From positions 36,376,645-36,440,644 of the forward strand of contig NC_057763.1 of NCBI RefSeq assembly GCF_010389155.1: 64,000 nucleotides of DNA, written 5' to 3'. The position numbers and the translations under genes are program-made. Each line of letters opens with the position of its first letter. Position 1 is the stretch's first letter. The notes below the pieces were generated by a model. The model ran no database searches and was not told the DNA's origin. It saw only the letters and a list, made by a program, of their open reading frames with translations. Shown in pieces: positions 11,893 through 26,891 of the stretch. The DNA comes from Erigeron canadensis. Lineage: Eukaryota > Streptophyta > Magnoliopsida > Asterales > Asteraceae.

Positions 11893-14100
11893 ACCTGTTG
11901 AGAAGGGCTTCTACATATTGTCCCAATTCAGCATTGTCATTGGTTCAAGCGGGAAAGACAAACGAAACAATTTGACACAACACTTTGTGCTTCGAGTCTA
12001 CTAGTTAATTTTCAGTGTACCGTAATAAAGTTTTTCCCATTGTACTTAACCATTAAAACATGTACTCTATTTGTTTCTCGTCTCAGCTGTTCTTTTGCAG
12101 CTCTGGCAGAGTCCGCATTTAGCGTGTACTAGTTTTACAAAAAAACCATTCGAACCCTTTCTTAACTCTTTAAGAAGATATACGTGTGAGTGTCTTTGTT
12201 ACATGCATCGAATGCGGATAGTAACCTTAAGAACCAAGGTCAGATAATTACTCTTTCTTAATTGATTAATACTCCGTACTTAATATGACATTGTTCTAAG
12301 GTTATTATCAAGCCTTGTTATACATTCTAATGTTCCAAAAGGTTCCGATTGGCAAAGAAATCTTAGATCCCGATTGCCCATTGGATACCCTACCGAATGT
12401 TAACAATCAATTATCTTGATTATTCAGTTTGGTCGTAGAATCTTAGCGTGAAAACATTGTATTATGAATAACACTGACTATAAATTTGTTTACTCGAACT
12501 TTGTCATGATCAAATGCAAAGAATAACGACTACATGGCCCATCTTGTCAAATAAATGTAGGGTTTTACACAACTAAAAACTTGTTATTGGTGATTTTGAA
12601 ACTTCATTGACCAAAATATAGTTAAAAGATTGAAATTTCAAACTTGCCATCATTGTTATCTTCTAAACTTATGGGACAAGTACAAAATTTATTCCTTAAT
12701 ATCAAATTGTGAGATGTGAAATGAAAGAACATATATAGGAAACAACGCTACAACTTTTTTTTTTTTTATCGGCTAAATATTACATCCAATTTATTCTACT
12801 CTTAAAACTACCCCATTTGTTTATGGTAAGGTTTGAACTTTGGTTTTCTCCACAAGATTGGTTTTCTCCCCAAAAGGCATAAGACTCGGCCAAACAACAA
12901 TACAACTATTAATCTTTAGTGCTTTCTAACGTATATCTATTGCTTAAATAGACTTGAGCTCAAAAAACACCTCAAGTTTGAGTGCAATCATTCAATAAAA
13001 TTGTCCCAACAATCAACAAAGTAGTGGCTTTCAATGATCACAGTAGAAAATGTGAAGCATAATGTGCAACCTAATCACACTAATTCATAACTCATAAAAT
13101 ACAAACGATAAGAAAAGTAATGATGGCAAAAGCATTTAATTTGTGACATCTAACAAGACTGAAAGTATGTAATGCCAAAACATACTTATGATTTAGAATT
13201 CATATTTCACATGCCAATGGACAGGGCATCCAAGCTAATGAGACAGGTGTATATGTGTCCATGATAATATGATAGCAAAGCAAAAGATAAAGCATTTGTT
13301 ACAAAACGCCAAATTAACTGAACCAACGTCAGTGTTTTTTTTTTTTAATTTTATTTTATATGTATTCTAGTTTTAAAGTCTTCAGATTGAGCCAAGTGCT
13401 TGATTATTGGTAAATGATTTTGTATTTAAACATTTTCATGAAATTTATTGAGTATGTCACAATCACATTTCATATATTTTCGTAGTTACTTGTGTTTTGG
13501 CTCATTATGTCACGTACACATTTGTCGTCTGATAAGAACTAAGTATTGTATTTAAGGAAAGAACAACAAAATATGTGCTTAACTAACTAGATTTAAACCG
13601 TGCCAAAGACGGATGTTTACGACATTTTCAAGATCAGGATGAATTATTAAAATGATTACCGAGGACAAAAGTCGTGCAATACGTAACCTTGAAGAAGATT
13701 ATTTGGCTAAGCCTTTTAATCTCTCCTAATGTATATAGACAAACAAAATCCTTTACTTTTACTTAGAAAAAAAAGTAAGTATAACTAAATATTCAAATTT
13801 TTCTTATTGACAAACCCATAAATAAGAAAATGATAGTTTTCTCGATGTGTGAATTACCTTATTTTGAGTTACCATTTATATTCCGAAAAGCATAAATTTT
13901 TTTAAAAATTTTATGTTCTGTTCCCTACTGAATGAACTCCCCTCTTTTTTGGATTGAGAATATTGAAAAGGGAATGAAGTTTGGATCAAAAAGCCCATAT
14001 TGTTGAAATCGACCTTTTTATTACGAGTAATTTTAATGTTACTATATACAGTATGTGGGGCATAGCCCAAACCTAACGGCACACCCATTCATACGCATAA
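11893..14100. other. Intergenic region with one SINE-like remnant
   Basis: The first 150-250 bases are probably the CBR1 3' UTR. A SINE-like remnant on the minus strand covers about 12750-12905: it begins TTTGGCCGAGTCTTATGCC, has AAAGTTCAAACCTTACC as a B-box-like block, and ends in an A-rich tail (a T-run on the plus strand at about 12757-12768). The rest is AT-rich and shows no gene. Confidence 0.6.
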
Positions 14101-15458
14101 CATGTGGCCGATTAAAATATAAAAGATACACCACAGTCTACACCTATATATATACACATCACCTACTGACTGCGGCATTAATATTACTCCGTATAAGAAA
14201 AAGCTGCCAACTCCACTCCCTCCCTTGCTACTTCTTCACACTCACCGCCCTTTCCATTCCATTCTCTTCTGCTTCATCATCAATCATCATATATACATAC
14301 ATAGAAGAATATATCTATATCTGTTTTACTCTTACAACAGAGTAATCAGGTACGTACTTTTATTTATATTTATCTATAATAATAATCGTTAATTCGTTAT
14401 GGTCCTAATGACCTATCGTTACATGTATATATATATATATTGAAAATGTTCTACATTCATGGTGATTGTTGTTCTGGTTATGTTCTGTAAATTTTTCTAA
14501 AAAAAGTTGAAAATTACTAATAATTTAATTATGTGTGAATTTTGTAGGTGCGCAGAAGAGCAGCTGCATTCGGTCAAGAGCACGCATTCGGTAATACTCG
14601 TTAGTAATTACTGTACACTATATATATATGATATATGCATTGATGATGATATAGTAGCAGCAGCAGCTATCATATATTCAATAATTGATCAAATTTGTCA
14701 CCTTTTGCTGCTGTGTGTACCAATTCCTCCAATCATTAGTATCTAAATCTAATCTCTTATAACCTTTAGGTCATGTGGCAACTTATATCGCCGCAATTCA
14801 AACAAACATTCCCTCCGCATACTTGTAACTTTAAAAGGTAGAATTGTGGTGCACTTAGCCCTATAGCAAAATTTTTAAAACTTTTTTTTTTTTTTTAAAT
14901 TAGAATTCTTCTATCTAGAAGTTTTGCCTAACATGTTTTACATATTCATATAGCGTTGAACCTACCTAAGATGATAACGGATGTCGCATAATATTAATTC
15001 ATCCACAGGCATATTAATATACCCTGTAATCATTCATCCTCACCACGAATAACCCCGGACCCACTTTATGTGTATATGTGTATGTGAGAGAAAAGACAGG
15101 AATTTTTTGGCCAACTATCATTTTCACCCATGCCGGATCCTTCTAAGCCAAACAACACCAGGGTTGATGCAGACCCCACGCCGGATGCTCTTAGAATTGC
15201 AATCTCTCTGACAAAGTTTGATGTAGAAATAAATATATATATAGAAAAAGATATGAGTGCAACATCATTTTAAAGCTAAAAAGCTGTTTGTTTGTTGTGA
15301 CCAAAATGTCACCTTGTACTTGTTTTCAGAACAGATGGAATATTTTGTGCCAGAGTTATATGTTATTTAATACAATTGCTAAGGATATTGTTGTTGTCAT
15401 ACAATTGCTAAGGTATTGATGACATTTCTTTTCGTATTTGTACAGTTTCTTGAATGCT

Positions 15459-17505
15459 ATGGGGCTCTTTGGAAGTAATCTGCCAATGTGCCCTGCAAAT
15501 CAACATTGCTCGCAATGGGCTAGGAATCATATGAAATATTGTCTGTGCACCAGGAAGGATTGGATTTCACTGATATTGGGATTACTTAGTGTTATAAGTT
15601 GGGGTGTTGCTGAGGTACCTCAGATCATTACAAATTACAAAGAGAAATCATCCGAAGGACTTGCCATAGGCTTCCTTTTGACCTGGATACTTGGGTAATG
15701 TTTCTATATGATCTGTAGTTGATGATTTATAGTATCATGCTGTTGCTAACCGTGCCTCGCTCTATAGTCTATTCTGATATGTCAGTTGATATATCTTCAT
15801 TATCTCTTTCTTATTTGGCAGGGACCTGTTCAACGTGTTTGGTTGTTTGCTAGAACCAGCTACGGTAAGTTTTCTCTTCCTTTTAGATTCTGCTAAAATT
15901 TTCTCACATGGAGGTCATTTACCATGTTCATGTGGAAATGTGATTTTATTGATATTACAAGTAATATGAATATATGTAGTATGATATGGTAAGTGAAGAA
16001 AGAGATTATGTAATTTTTGGGGGTGATCAGGTTAGATAAAGACTGAAACATGGTGGAGAAGAGCAAAACATTATCTCTGCAAATAGAATTCCATGAAATT
16101 AAGTGAATTTTCTGAAATAGAATATGTAGAAGAATAGCATTGTTAGATGAATTAAACTGAATCTTGTCAGCATTTCGGGTTGGAGGCTATGTTTTTGTCT
16201 ATAGATGTTCATTCATGTTTCATATGTTAACTATATGGTTAATAACTGTTTTTAATTCATTTTATCTTCTTACTTTGCAGCTTCCAACTCAGTACTATAT
16301 GGCAGTGGTAAGCGATTTTAACCTATAAAATATCCTTTCTTTGCCTTCTGCTAGTAAGTTCGAATGCACCCAAAATTGCTCTATTCATTGTATTTTGGTG
16401 GGCATGCAGCTGTACTTGGTAACTACTTTAGCTCTCGCCTCCCAAGCAGCTTACTATGGTTACATATCTAAGAGACAAGGTCATAAGGTAAGAATATTCC
16501 TTTTTTATATGTAAATGTATGTTGATGTGGTACTGCCAAGGCTGTTATAAACTCTGTTTTACAATTTATTTCCAGACCCTGTAGGTCACTAGCTTCCTCG
16601 CATTAGGACTGCATATTACTCTCAACTTGTGGAGCATGTAATCCTAATGATTATGCATATTTTTGTTCCTATCTAGATTGAGTCTGTAGACAAGAAAAGA
16701 AGATGCAGTTATGATAACACAGAAGAGTCGAGGGTTCCGTTGCTATCTAAGTTGACTCCAAGTTTGGCAATTCCATCTGGTGAGGAGTATTCTTCCCCTG
16801 AAAGAGTATACTACAGGTAAATGTTATTCCAGGGAAGTAAATGTATTAATATAATTTGCATGCTTGATTATTAGAGAATCATTCTAATGGAAAAAGATGC
16901 ATCTGACACACACATATATAGATACATATATTTTACCGTGTTAGTCTTTCTTGTTGCAGTTCTGCTAGATCTTTATCTAGAAGTCATACTCCTACTTTGA
17001 AATACTTCCACTCGCAGAGAACCACCCACAATCATGATAATGTTCAAGAACCCTTGATTGGTGAACATGTATCGAGACAATCACCACCTGTTTCACAACC
17101 TAAGACTATGTTATGTGTGGTGAGTCATATACAACCACATCCATACTTTTTGGGTTACATTAATAATTAACTTGAAAACTTCAACCATCGCTAAGTTCGT
17201 GAGGAATCTGTTCTTTATCTATTCAGGTTTTTACGGTGACAGTTTTTCTCTGTATGTACAACATTCAATTTAAAAGGAACAGTTACATCAGTTCGAATAC
17301 AGCAAAACAGCATAACGGAATTGTCATGCAAGTAGGAAGAAAGCTTTTACAGGTAGAAGGTCACAGCTTGTTTATTCACTTTCTTTAATCATAGTGGTTT
17401 ATTTTGGTATCCTTGGAAACTTATTTGGTCCTTCGGAGTAGAATATGAAATCGATTAATACAATATTTTGCTTGAATTATCTCGATGAGGCATTCATCGT
17501 TTTGT

Positions 17506-17540
<35 letters not shown>

Positions 17541-19665
17541 TCTTTACTGGATTAATTCAAGCTTCGTTATATCTATACCATTCTGATATTCAGTGAACTT
17601 TCAGAAGATACCATTCTAATAGTATCAACCACTCGATATGTATCATTTACAACTCAAATACCATGTAATTTCAATATCACCAAATTTTGGCAACAGACGT
17701 TGCCACTTGATTATCTCTCATTTTACAACCTGAATAATAGGGATCAATAAGTTTGTCCAAGCATTTGCTTTTTATCTTATTGTTATTGATTGATTTCAGT
17801 GAATAGATTTATGATTGTCTATATGTATTCATTGCAGGCAAGTGACAGTTTACTGGAAGGTAGTGAGGGCATCGAGAATATTGGAATCGGAACCTTCCTT
17901 GGATGGGGAATGGCAGCTATATACATGGGTGGACGTCTTCCACAAATTTTCCTGAATGTAAGAATACCCTTCTTTTGGAAGTTACTTGCATACATATATA
18001 TCTTCCTGTATGTGTCCAGAAAGGACCTTGTTATTCAGGTCAGTCTGGAAAAGTTATTCCAGTATGAGATTTCACAACCAAGAGTTCATAATGAAGATTT
18101 TGAGCAATGACACAATGCTATGTTTCTGTTTATTGCAATGATCAGTTTTATCGGCTAACAAATATAAGTAAAAATATGAAAGTGATATCTGTTCTTTTGG
18201 TCTTAATTTTCATAAGCTTAATAAAATGCCAAATTGGATCAGTAAGCATAGCACACTATCATATACTTCACTGGGTTTTGGTATAGGATAGATAATGTAA
18301 AAGTATATGCAGAGTCAATTTTAGCATATAATAGAAGAGCTAGAATAAAAGTAACTTAGTATGATAATAGACATAGTTTTTGGATGATCTTGTTTGATGT
18401 AAATTGCAGTTTAGATATACTTAACACCTTATTAACTCATTTATTATTGGGATTTTAATTTATGCAGATCAGAAGGGGAAATGTTCAGGTAAGACAAAAA
18501 TCATTTATCTTTTCCCTACTTATTGGTGTTTCATTTATCTCTTCCACTTTATTTACGGAATTTCGTTTTGAGTCCAAATCGACCAGCTGAATGTTAAGGT
18601 TGCTTTTCCATAGATAATATTTTTTCCTGGGGTAAAAAAAATTCAATCTTTTTCGATCTTATGATATAATTCTCTTCTACGAAATATTCCAGAATATAAA
18701 TAGAACTATAAACGCAAATTGTTAATCATGACATTTGAAATAGTTTCCTGTTGTAGCATCCTTAACCCAAACCTGACACAATCGTATACACATCATCTGT
18801 GGTAAATCCCCTGTCAATGAAAAAAACATGCATATAACGATTACCGGTTTTGAATCCACCAATATATTTTTTTTCATATTGTAATTAAAGCTTCATTTGT
18901 CCGTTTCGTTTTGAACTTGCAGGGTCTGAATCCACTAATGTTTATATTTGCTCTTGTTGGGAACTCAACATATGTAGCAAGGTAAGTGTTTTTCACATTT
19001 TTTTGCTTTATGGGACTGGTTTAAAATTTTTCTCAGGTCTATATAATCATGAAACCTTCATGAGTATCAAAACGACAATGCTTGGCTTGACACATGTAGT
19101 CTAAGATAATTTTTTAAGATTGTTAACAAAGTCATTAGTAATGATCTTCTAGACTTGAAGCAGTACCAACCAGTTGTAAAGATAATATTTAGTTGAATTT
19201 GATGTTTATTATGCTTGTATGAAAATCTGCAGCATACTTGTGAGCAGCATGGAGTGGTCAAAAATACATCCAAACCTTCCATGGGTGGTGGAAGCAAGCG
19301 GATGTGTAATGCTTGATACTTTTGTATCCTTTAAGTATTTATTTTTTCTGGTCTTCTAATAATGCATATTATCAACAGAAATGCTAGACTTACAAACAAT
19401 TCACAGATACATGTGACACCGATTACATTAACTTTTTTCTTTTTGTTAATTAGACCATCTAACATGACACATGTTTGTTAGCTAGTCTGTTAAATTTTTC
19501 CAAGTGTAGCATTCTCTTTCACCTAGTTCTATAATATTTACAAAGCTTTGATTCCCGAAAGTAAGTTGATCCTTGATATTGTCTTAGATTCTAATCCAGT
19601 TTGTCTACTTTCGCCATCGGAAGCACAAAGGTCTTGACACTAAGCATGAAGACTTGAATCCATGA
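15459..19665 (+). CDS. PQ-loop repeat membrane transporter
   Basis: The protein belongs to the PQ-loop (SWEET/cystinosin-like) family that includes yeast YPQ and animal PQLC2 vacuolar or lysosomal cationic amino-acid exporters; plant members are presumed tonoplast proteins. Twelve coding exons give 392 aa, the same length as I recall for Arabidopsis At4g36850: 15459-15694, 15822-15864, 16281-16307, 16410-16487, 16677-16816, 16960-17119, 17227-17352, 17838-17957, 18468-18488, 18923-18981, 19233-19323 and 19588-19665. The two PQ motifs are EVPQIITNY (PQ at 54-55) and RLPQIFLN (PQ at 305-306), each in a three-helix bundle. A hydrophilic loop at about 150-230 separates them. One exon is only 21 bp. 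Non-coding leader exons seem to end at 14349 and span 14548-14590. An upstream out-of-frame ATG at 15453 overlaps the true start. Substrate is inferred from family only. Confidence 0.95.
17510..17539. repeat. 30-base T homopolymer in a PQ-loop gene intron
   Basis: An unbroken run of 30 T lies in the 485-bp intron before the exon at 17838. It may mark the tail of an old minus-strand retroposon. Its exact length may be a sequencing or assembly artefact. Confidence 0.9.
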
Positions 19666-22298
19666 TTGCCAAACAATAAACTACACACTGCTCTTTTGCT
19701 CGCCACTCCCTTGCTTACATCATACATGGCTTAACGGAGAACATAGGTCCATAGGATACATTTCTACATGTGATTGCATGTGGAACCCTTTGATGGTACC
19801 GGAAAGGCAAAATATGCATCGGGAAACAGTAGTTGAGGTATTTTTTTCATGGTTAACATGCTCTATGTTTAGACTCAAGTAGGATCAAACAGGATTATGA
19901 CTTTTTGTATGAGATTTGACAAGGAAGTTGAGTATTCAAGGGATGTAGCTTGTTTGTTTTATTCCCAAATGTGGTATCTAACATCTGACTGAGCGAGTTC
20001 ATAGTGCATCATAGTAGTCTGCCTTCAAACATACTACCTTCTATAAACAGGTTTGGCCACTTCTTCCCAGTTCCGATCTCATGCTACTAAACCACACAAA
20101 ATGTACGATGTACCTGAACGACTGATTCAGTTACTCAGGTCAGGTGTGCTTGGACGTTAGATGCATTACGTCCTGCAGGGAACACACATGTTATAATCAA
20201 CGATGATCGTTGGTTTGTTAATTGTTATAATCTAATAAATAATGATCATTACGGATAAATAGTTGATAACATATTCAACTTTAATCCTAAATCTATGTAT
20301 ATTCAACTTAAAAGTTTTTTTTTTAAAATCGTATATACTGTATCTTTTAATATTGCTGGTGTATACTGTTGTTTTATTGTTACATGTTATCTATATAACT
20401 TAATACTTCATCAAAATAACGCTTGTCACATACAATAGTCGTATGATATTAAAGTGATGAGCACAGCAACAATATCAAAGAATGAGTATATATATTTTAG
20501 ATTGTTGAACCTTAATCATTAAACTAATTTATCTATCAGTATTTCCGATAATTAGAGTTGGATATATAAAAAAAATACCGATAACCGTTCAAAATTAAGA
20601 AAATAAAAAAAAATTAAGCACCTGTAATTCTGTAAACAATTACCCAATGAGTGTAGTTTAACTCTTAGGTGTCACTCAATGAACCTCATCACTTTCATTT
20701 TTATCACGTCAATACTTCTTTATATGTATTTAATGGGTGCATGTATCTAATATTGTCGTAGTTTTAAAAGTTTGAGTTTGACTGCATATCTATAGTGTAA
20801 AAAGATGATTTTCTACAAAATATTTAAAATAATAACACAAACACTGTTAGAATTACCTATTATATCAAAATTCAAAAAATATTAATATTTAACTTATAAC
20901 AATAACGAGAAAGAGCGGATGTTCTAACACTAATTGTATCAATCGGTACTCTTTGAGGTGTTACAAGGTTTCAAGCACTTTTGATACGGTTTTCTTCTAA
21001 CGCAGTATTATATAGTTGGTACTTAGTCAAGTAAAAACTAGCTAAACGAGTCATGCTTTAAGGGCTTGACTTGGATGATGTAGACTGCATAATTTTTTGA
21101 TGCGCATTTTTGTAATATGTCAATCATCCATTTGATTAGTGTATATGATTGTATCCATCAATTTTGCAGTCAACTGCATTATTGATTTTCTTTTATTTTA
21201 ATTATGATTTGATTATATCTACTTCATGTATAAAACATATTGATTTTCCTTTATTTTAATTATGATTTGATTATATATACTTCATATATAAAGCATATTA
21301 TCTACTCTTTCCAAAAAAATTTTAAAGACTTCTAACTTTTAAATTAAGACACAATATTAATCATTTAACTTTAGCATGATAGATCGAGACTATCAATTCT
21401 CATACTGTACTAAAGACTTCTAACTTTTGATATAACTTTTAAATATAACAAAAAAATACTAGTCCTTTCATATATGTGGTCTCTTATGGTCCATTTATAT
21501 TTATGTCCTCTCTTTCTCTCTCTTTTTCTCTATCTTCCGGATTTCAAAAAAAGGCCGGATTTATAACACTCAGTAGAGTTAATCACACATCTCAAACTCC
21601 GGAGTCAAGAACATGGATAAAAATAAGAATTATCATCTCCATCGCTATACGCAAATAATTTTTCTGGTTTCTTTTATGGGCATTACATATATGCTGCTAA
21701 AAGCATCCCTCTTGATGCTTACTCACTAATTTTTTTTTTTTATAAATTTAATCATGTGATGGAATTGATGTGAGGACAAATAACAACATATATATTTTAC
21801 CCATTGTTTGATTGTCCGATTTTTTGATATATCGGATATCTATCATTCTTTGGATAATTCAAATCACTACGGATCCCAATTTCCATGTTCAATAATTTTG
21901 GGGGCTAGAAAAGTTGTCTTATAAAAACGGGTAATCAAGCTTTGACTAAAAAGCAGCGTAGCCCCATCACTGTTACAACGGGCCAAATTTAAATAGTTGA
22001 ATTTGTATAGATACAAATAATAATGCATCTATCTATATCTATAGCTATATAATTGAGCCTTTCACTTAAAAATTAGAAAAATCCCAAAAGGCAAAATTTG
22101 AAGCCACTAAATCTTGTCGCTGAGCTGACTTGCTTAGCTAGAAAACCGAGAGCAAAGAGATTCATTTCATTCCAAACATTAAATTCAATCTCAATTTGAA
22201 AAACACAAAGCCCTAGATTCATTCAATCAATCTAATCTTCCTCCCTTTTCTTAAAGTTTCAATCTTTTAATTCAAAAAAAAAAAAAAAACAATCAAGA
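19666..22298. other. Intergenic region, no gene seen
   Basis: The start is the 3' flank of the PQ-loop gene. A direct duplication of about 57 bp lies at 21183-21298, with two copies of TTTATTTTAATTATGATTTG. A CT-rich patch lies near 21506-21536. The last 200 bases hold the AGD14 leader, rich in C/T and ending in an A-run at 22275-22289. Confidence 0.65.
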
Positions 22299-25200
22299 AT
22301 GAGCAGCAGCAGGAAAGAAGAAGAAAGAAATGAAAAAATTATTAGGGGTTTGATGAAACTTCCACCAAATAGAAGATGCATCAATTGCAACAGCTTGGTA
22401 TGTAACTATATATGCATCTATTTACTTAATATATTCTTTTTGTTTTTTATAGTGATTAAGGGCTACTTTGTATATGTATATAGTAGTATGCAGTATGCAT
22501 TTATTTGTAGAATGATGTCCCTGTTATCGTAGTAGCTTAGTGGTGGGAGACATGTAGTATTTTTGTGAGGTTAGAGATTCAAATCCTGGCCGGATGTCTT
22601 TTTAACCATAGTGTTACGCGATTTACCATAATGGGTCGGTTATTTTTTTTATCCGTAAAGTATAGTGTATAACTGTATATGGTTGTGTTAGTTTAGATTA
22701 GTGGTAGTTGAGACATTTGGATGTAAAAAGATTGTTCTAGACTCGAGTGTATCGGACCTCTTACGAGATAAAGTTGGAGACCTACTTTGTCTACTTAAGT
22801 GGGTATTTTTAATTAAAAGTGATTCTATTATTGGTTTACAATCACTTTATTGTTAGTTTCTAGTGGGATATCTACATAGCTAGATGAGTGTGACATGTTG
22901 ACGATGAGGCTGTTAGTTGATTTTTGAAGTTACGGACGGTTCAGCCTTTTGAATTTTTGTAATGAAATGTACATCCTGATGGGGTAGATTTTTTTTTATA
23001 ACTTTAATTCATTAAATGTTTCATATAATAATTTCAATAATGACCTATAACTTTAACATGATGGTCTAAAGCATACTAGCTTTAGGTCATGGACGATTAC
23101 CAGGATTACTGATTGTTTATGCAGGTTAATTTGGTGACAAGACATCTATTGCTTTCCCCTGTTTCTTGACCGTATTTTGATTTTTTAAATCGAATTTCCA
23201 GGGACCTCAATATGTGTGCACAAATTTCTGGACGTTCGTTTGCATGACATGTAGTGGGATACAGTGAGTTTTTTTTTTACTCAGTTAAAGCTCTTTATTT
23301 AAATAAATTTGCTAATATATTCTCGATAAAATTGGATGTATATGTGATAATTTTTAGTTACGTGATAATTAAAAAGTTGAAATTTATATTGCTCCTCTTT
23401 GTAATGTTTATTGACGTGATAATTAAAAAGTTGAAGTTTATATTGCTCCTAAATTATACTCTCCTTTTTATGCGAGCTGTCAATACTGACTTACAGCATA
23501 ACTCAATGAGAATGATTGAGCAGAAGAAACAAATAATTTTTTTCCATCAACAATGTTTTATAAAACTTGTACAAAGAAACACAAATCTTTCATATGAAGG
23601 ATACATATTTGAAATGAAACAAACGGGGCTTCGTTAACTAGGCATACGATTCTTAGGGATGAACTTAAGAAATGTATGGAGTTAACATCTGTATGCACTT
23701 TTGGAGTTGAATCTTTATGTTAAACTTTACAATTCTAATCATGGATCACTTTGACACGATTTTATTTTCATTAGCATCCAAAATTTAAGCGAGTTCAAAC
23801 ATCGTGTTTTGCATCCAAAAAAATCAAGTTCTGGATCAAGTTGCATTTTATTAATAAAGTGAAAATTGGATATGACTATAGTTGATTTAGTTAACAGACA
23901 TTCTTTTGGAGCCTGTGACCGTAGGAATCTGATATTATCTCTTTAGTCATTTTTTTTTCTTTAGTCATTGTTTAAAACCGTAGCTAAGCTATCTCCAATT
24001 CTCCATGACTGTCACAGCCGTGAGTTTACTCATCGTGTTAAATCTGTGTCCATGTCTAAGTTTACTTCACAAGAAGTTGAAGCCCTTCAAGAAGGTGGTA
24101 ACCAGGTACGAATATTACCTTTTTTTTCTGGATGAAAGTTTTTTTTAATTTCTCACGGGATGTTTGCTTTTGCAGCGTGCAAGGGAAACATTTCTTAAAG
24201 ACTGGGACCCACGAGAACAGAGACTTCCAGATAACAGGTTGCACTCTTTTATATTGCATTTATTGTTATAAAAGAATGGATTTTAAGTTGATTTTCTTAC
24301 GAATGCTCTCTATTACAGCAATGTGGACAAAGTTCGAGGCTTTATAAAGAGTGTTTACGTCGATAAGAAATTTTTCTCTTCAAAGACATCCGGAAAGCCT
24401 CCAAGAGATGCCCTGGTAATATGTCTGTTTAGTGTGATACAACATATTCAAAAAATGTGTGCGTCCTGTCAACTTGTTTATTCTCTGACTCTCTCTAACA
24501 GCTCATACAGCTAAAATATTAATTAAAAAAGTATCTATATCCAATGTGTATGACTGAGTGAAAAGTTTATCAATTGTAAATTGTATTTCTTTGTATGATG
24601 CATATACCTGCTAAATCATTTTATTCAAATGTTTAGTCTGTTATTAAAATAATATAGTTACTGTAATTGTATAAGACACATTATTTTCGTAAAAAAATAT
24701 GTTCTATGGACAATAAGCGTTTCTGATCAACCCAAACCGACCATTTTGACTCTTTATCCAAGACACTCATTCTGCAACCTCTAGTATAGCGTACTAACTG
24801 TATATGTGGGTTATCAACTTTTCAGAACAATATAAATCATGAGGATGAAACAAGACGAGCTAGTTCATATCACTCTTACTCTCAGAGTCCACCATATGAT
24901 TATCAATACGAAGAACGTCGCTATGGCAAACAGGCTCCCGCACTTACTAAAAAGCCTGGATCGGACAGAGGAATGATACGATTTATGAGCACAAGCAGGC
25001 TTAGTGATCATGTGCAGGAAGACAGGTTTGCAAACGAGGTAACTAATGCCCGACCTTCAGATTTTTCAGCGACCAGCGGAGGTGATTTATTTAGATCTGG
25101 TACGCAATCACCTCCCTCTTTGTCACACTCGTCAGGATCTGGAAAGTTTGATTGTTTGGACCTTTTTAGTGCTCCCAATCCATCTCAGTCAATCCCATCT

Positions 25201-26845
25201 GCACCTGCTGAATCTGAAAAGTTTGGTGGTTTGGACCTGTTTAATGCACCAAATGCACCTCAATCCACCGCACCAGTCTCTTCTACTGAACCTGGAAAGT
25301 TTGATGGTTTGGATCTTTTTAGTGCACCATCTGCACCTCAGTCGACTGCATCGGCTTCTTCAGCCATTGACCTTTTTAACACATCAGCTACATCTTCAGC
25401 TACTGTAGTACCATTTTCGAGTGTGAACCAGCAGTTCAAAGCTTTTGAACCTTCTTTGGATTTATTTACCATCATGCCCCAGCAACAACAGTCAGCTGGA
25501 ACCTCAAAAGATAATTCAGCGGATACCATTAGTCAAAAAGATGATGGGTGGGCTACATTTGACATGCCTTGGCATGCAGAACCTAGTCAGGTCATTAAAA
25601 GTTCGAACACCGTGTCAGAAACCTCCACCAGTGACGAGACTCTTGGGAAATCTGACCAAAGTAAATCTCTAGACAAAAGCTCTAACTGGTCGTTTCAGCA
25701 CGATTTTAGTGCTAGTGGGCCTTCATCGTCAGTGCATAACTCATGGCATGGAGGTGTGCATGATATTGGGGATCTGGTGAATACAATGAATAATCAGGCA
25801 TGCTAACTTTCCAATAATTTTCTTCACTCAAACTTAATTATTGCAATCTGTAAAGGCAAAAATCACTTTCTGAGTGTTTGGGTAAAAGGAAAAATGCTTG
25901 CTAATTTGCTTATTATACATTGGAAACTTGATATGATTACTTTTTTAGGCATCATTAAAGGTGCTTATTTCGAACACACTTTCAAAAGTAACTACGTATA
26001 AGATATGAAACCCTGAACACCTTTTAATCTGGCCATTAGAGATGACAAAATGGACAGGTTACAGAAACACTTTTTTTTTCCAGTTTTTTCATTTTGTTTA
26101 TATTAAAGCACTTATTGTGTCAAATATAAGGACAGAAGTCATCTTAAAGTGTTTCAAATATAATATAATCTTTTGAAGGTATTGCATGAAAAATATACTT
26201 ACGGTAACTATTTGCATGTTCAACTAATTTTACCTGAATCAATCCATCTATAAGGAAATGGGCGGGATTGCGACATGTTCTTGCTATTGCAATGAAAAGA
26301 CGTTCGAGTGTTTTGACATCTGAAAAATGACATGATACATCACCCAAAATTTCTTTTGCAGTCATGGAGTTCATTTGAAGGATCTAACACACCTTTTGAG
26401 AGTATTTATACAAAGAGTAGCCAACAAGTTCCAGTACAAGATCCTTTAGTTGCAGACCCATATTATGCATGGGGAGTATCGGAGGTATTACCCTGCATAG
26501 AAATACTGATGGCATTATCTATTTGTTAGCAACGATCGTTTTACAATATTTTATTGATTTCCAGAATTTCACGATGAAACAAGCTGATTTTGATGCTAGA
26601 CCTGCTTCTTTCTCAACACCACCTGCTCCTGGATTATTAGACTCTTCAAATGAATTCCCTGTGCTGGTATGATGCTTTCATTTATTTCGGGTCCTTGTGG
26701 GATATAAGTTTTTTTGCACATACACACAAATACATGTTGCGTGTGTATGGTGTCTTTATAGTTCAACAGTTTATACACATTTTTGTGTACTTTTGTATAA
26801 GTTTCTATTTTTGATCTTATTTTGATAGCCTCATGTCCTTGGAGA

Positions 26846-26891
<46 letters not shown>

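Noticed and set aside
14507..14746. 79-codon open frame upstream of the PQ-loop gene
   Set aside because: It overlaps a likely non-coding leader exon (14548-14590) with good splice sites, and the peptide has no domain.
17510..17539. Poly-T run as a SINE or LINE tail
   Set aside because: No body with promoter boxes or target duplication found beside it; kept only as a homopolymer.
23254..23637. 127-codon open frame on the plus strand
   Set aside because: It lies in AGD14 intron 2, which is needed to join the zinc-finger exons; composition is AT-driven (Ile, Leu, Phe, Lys).
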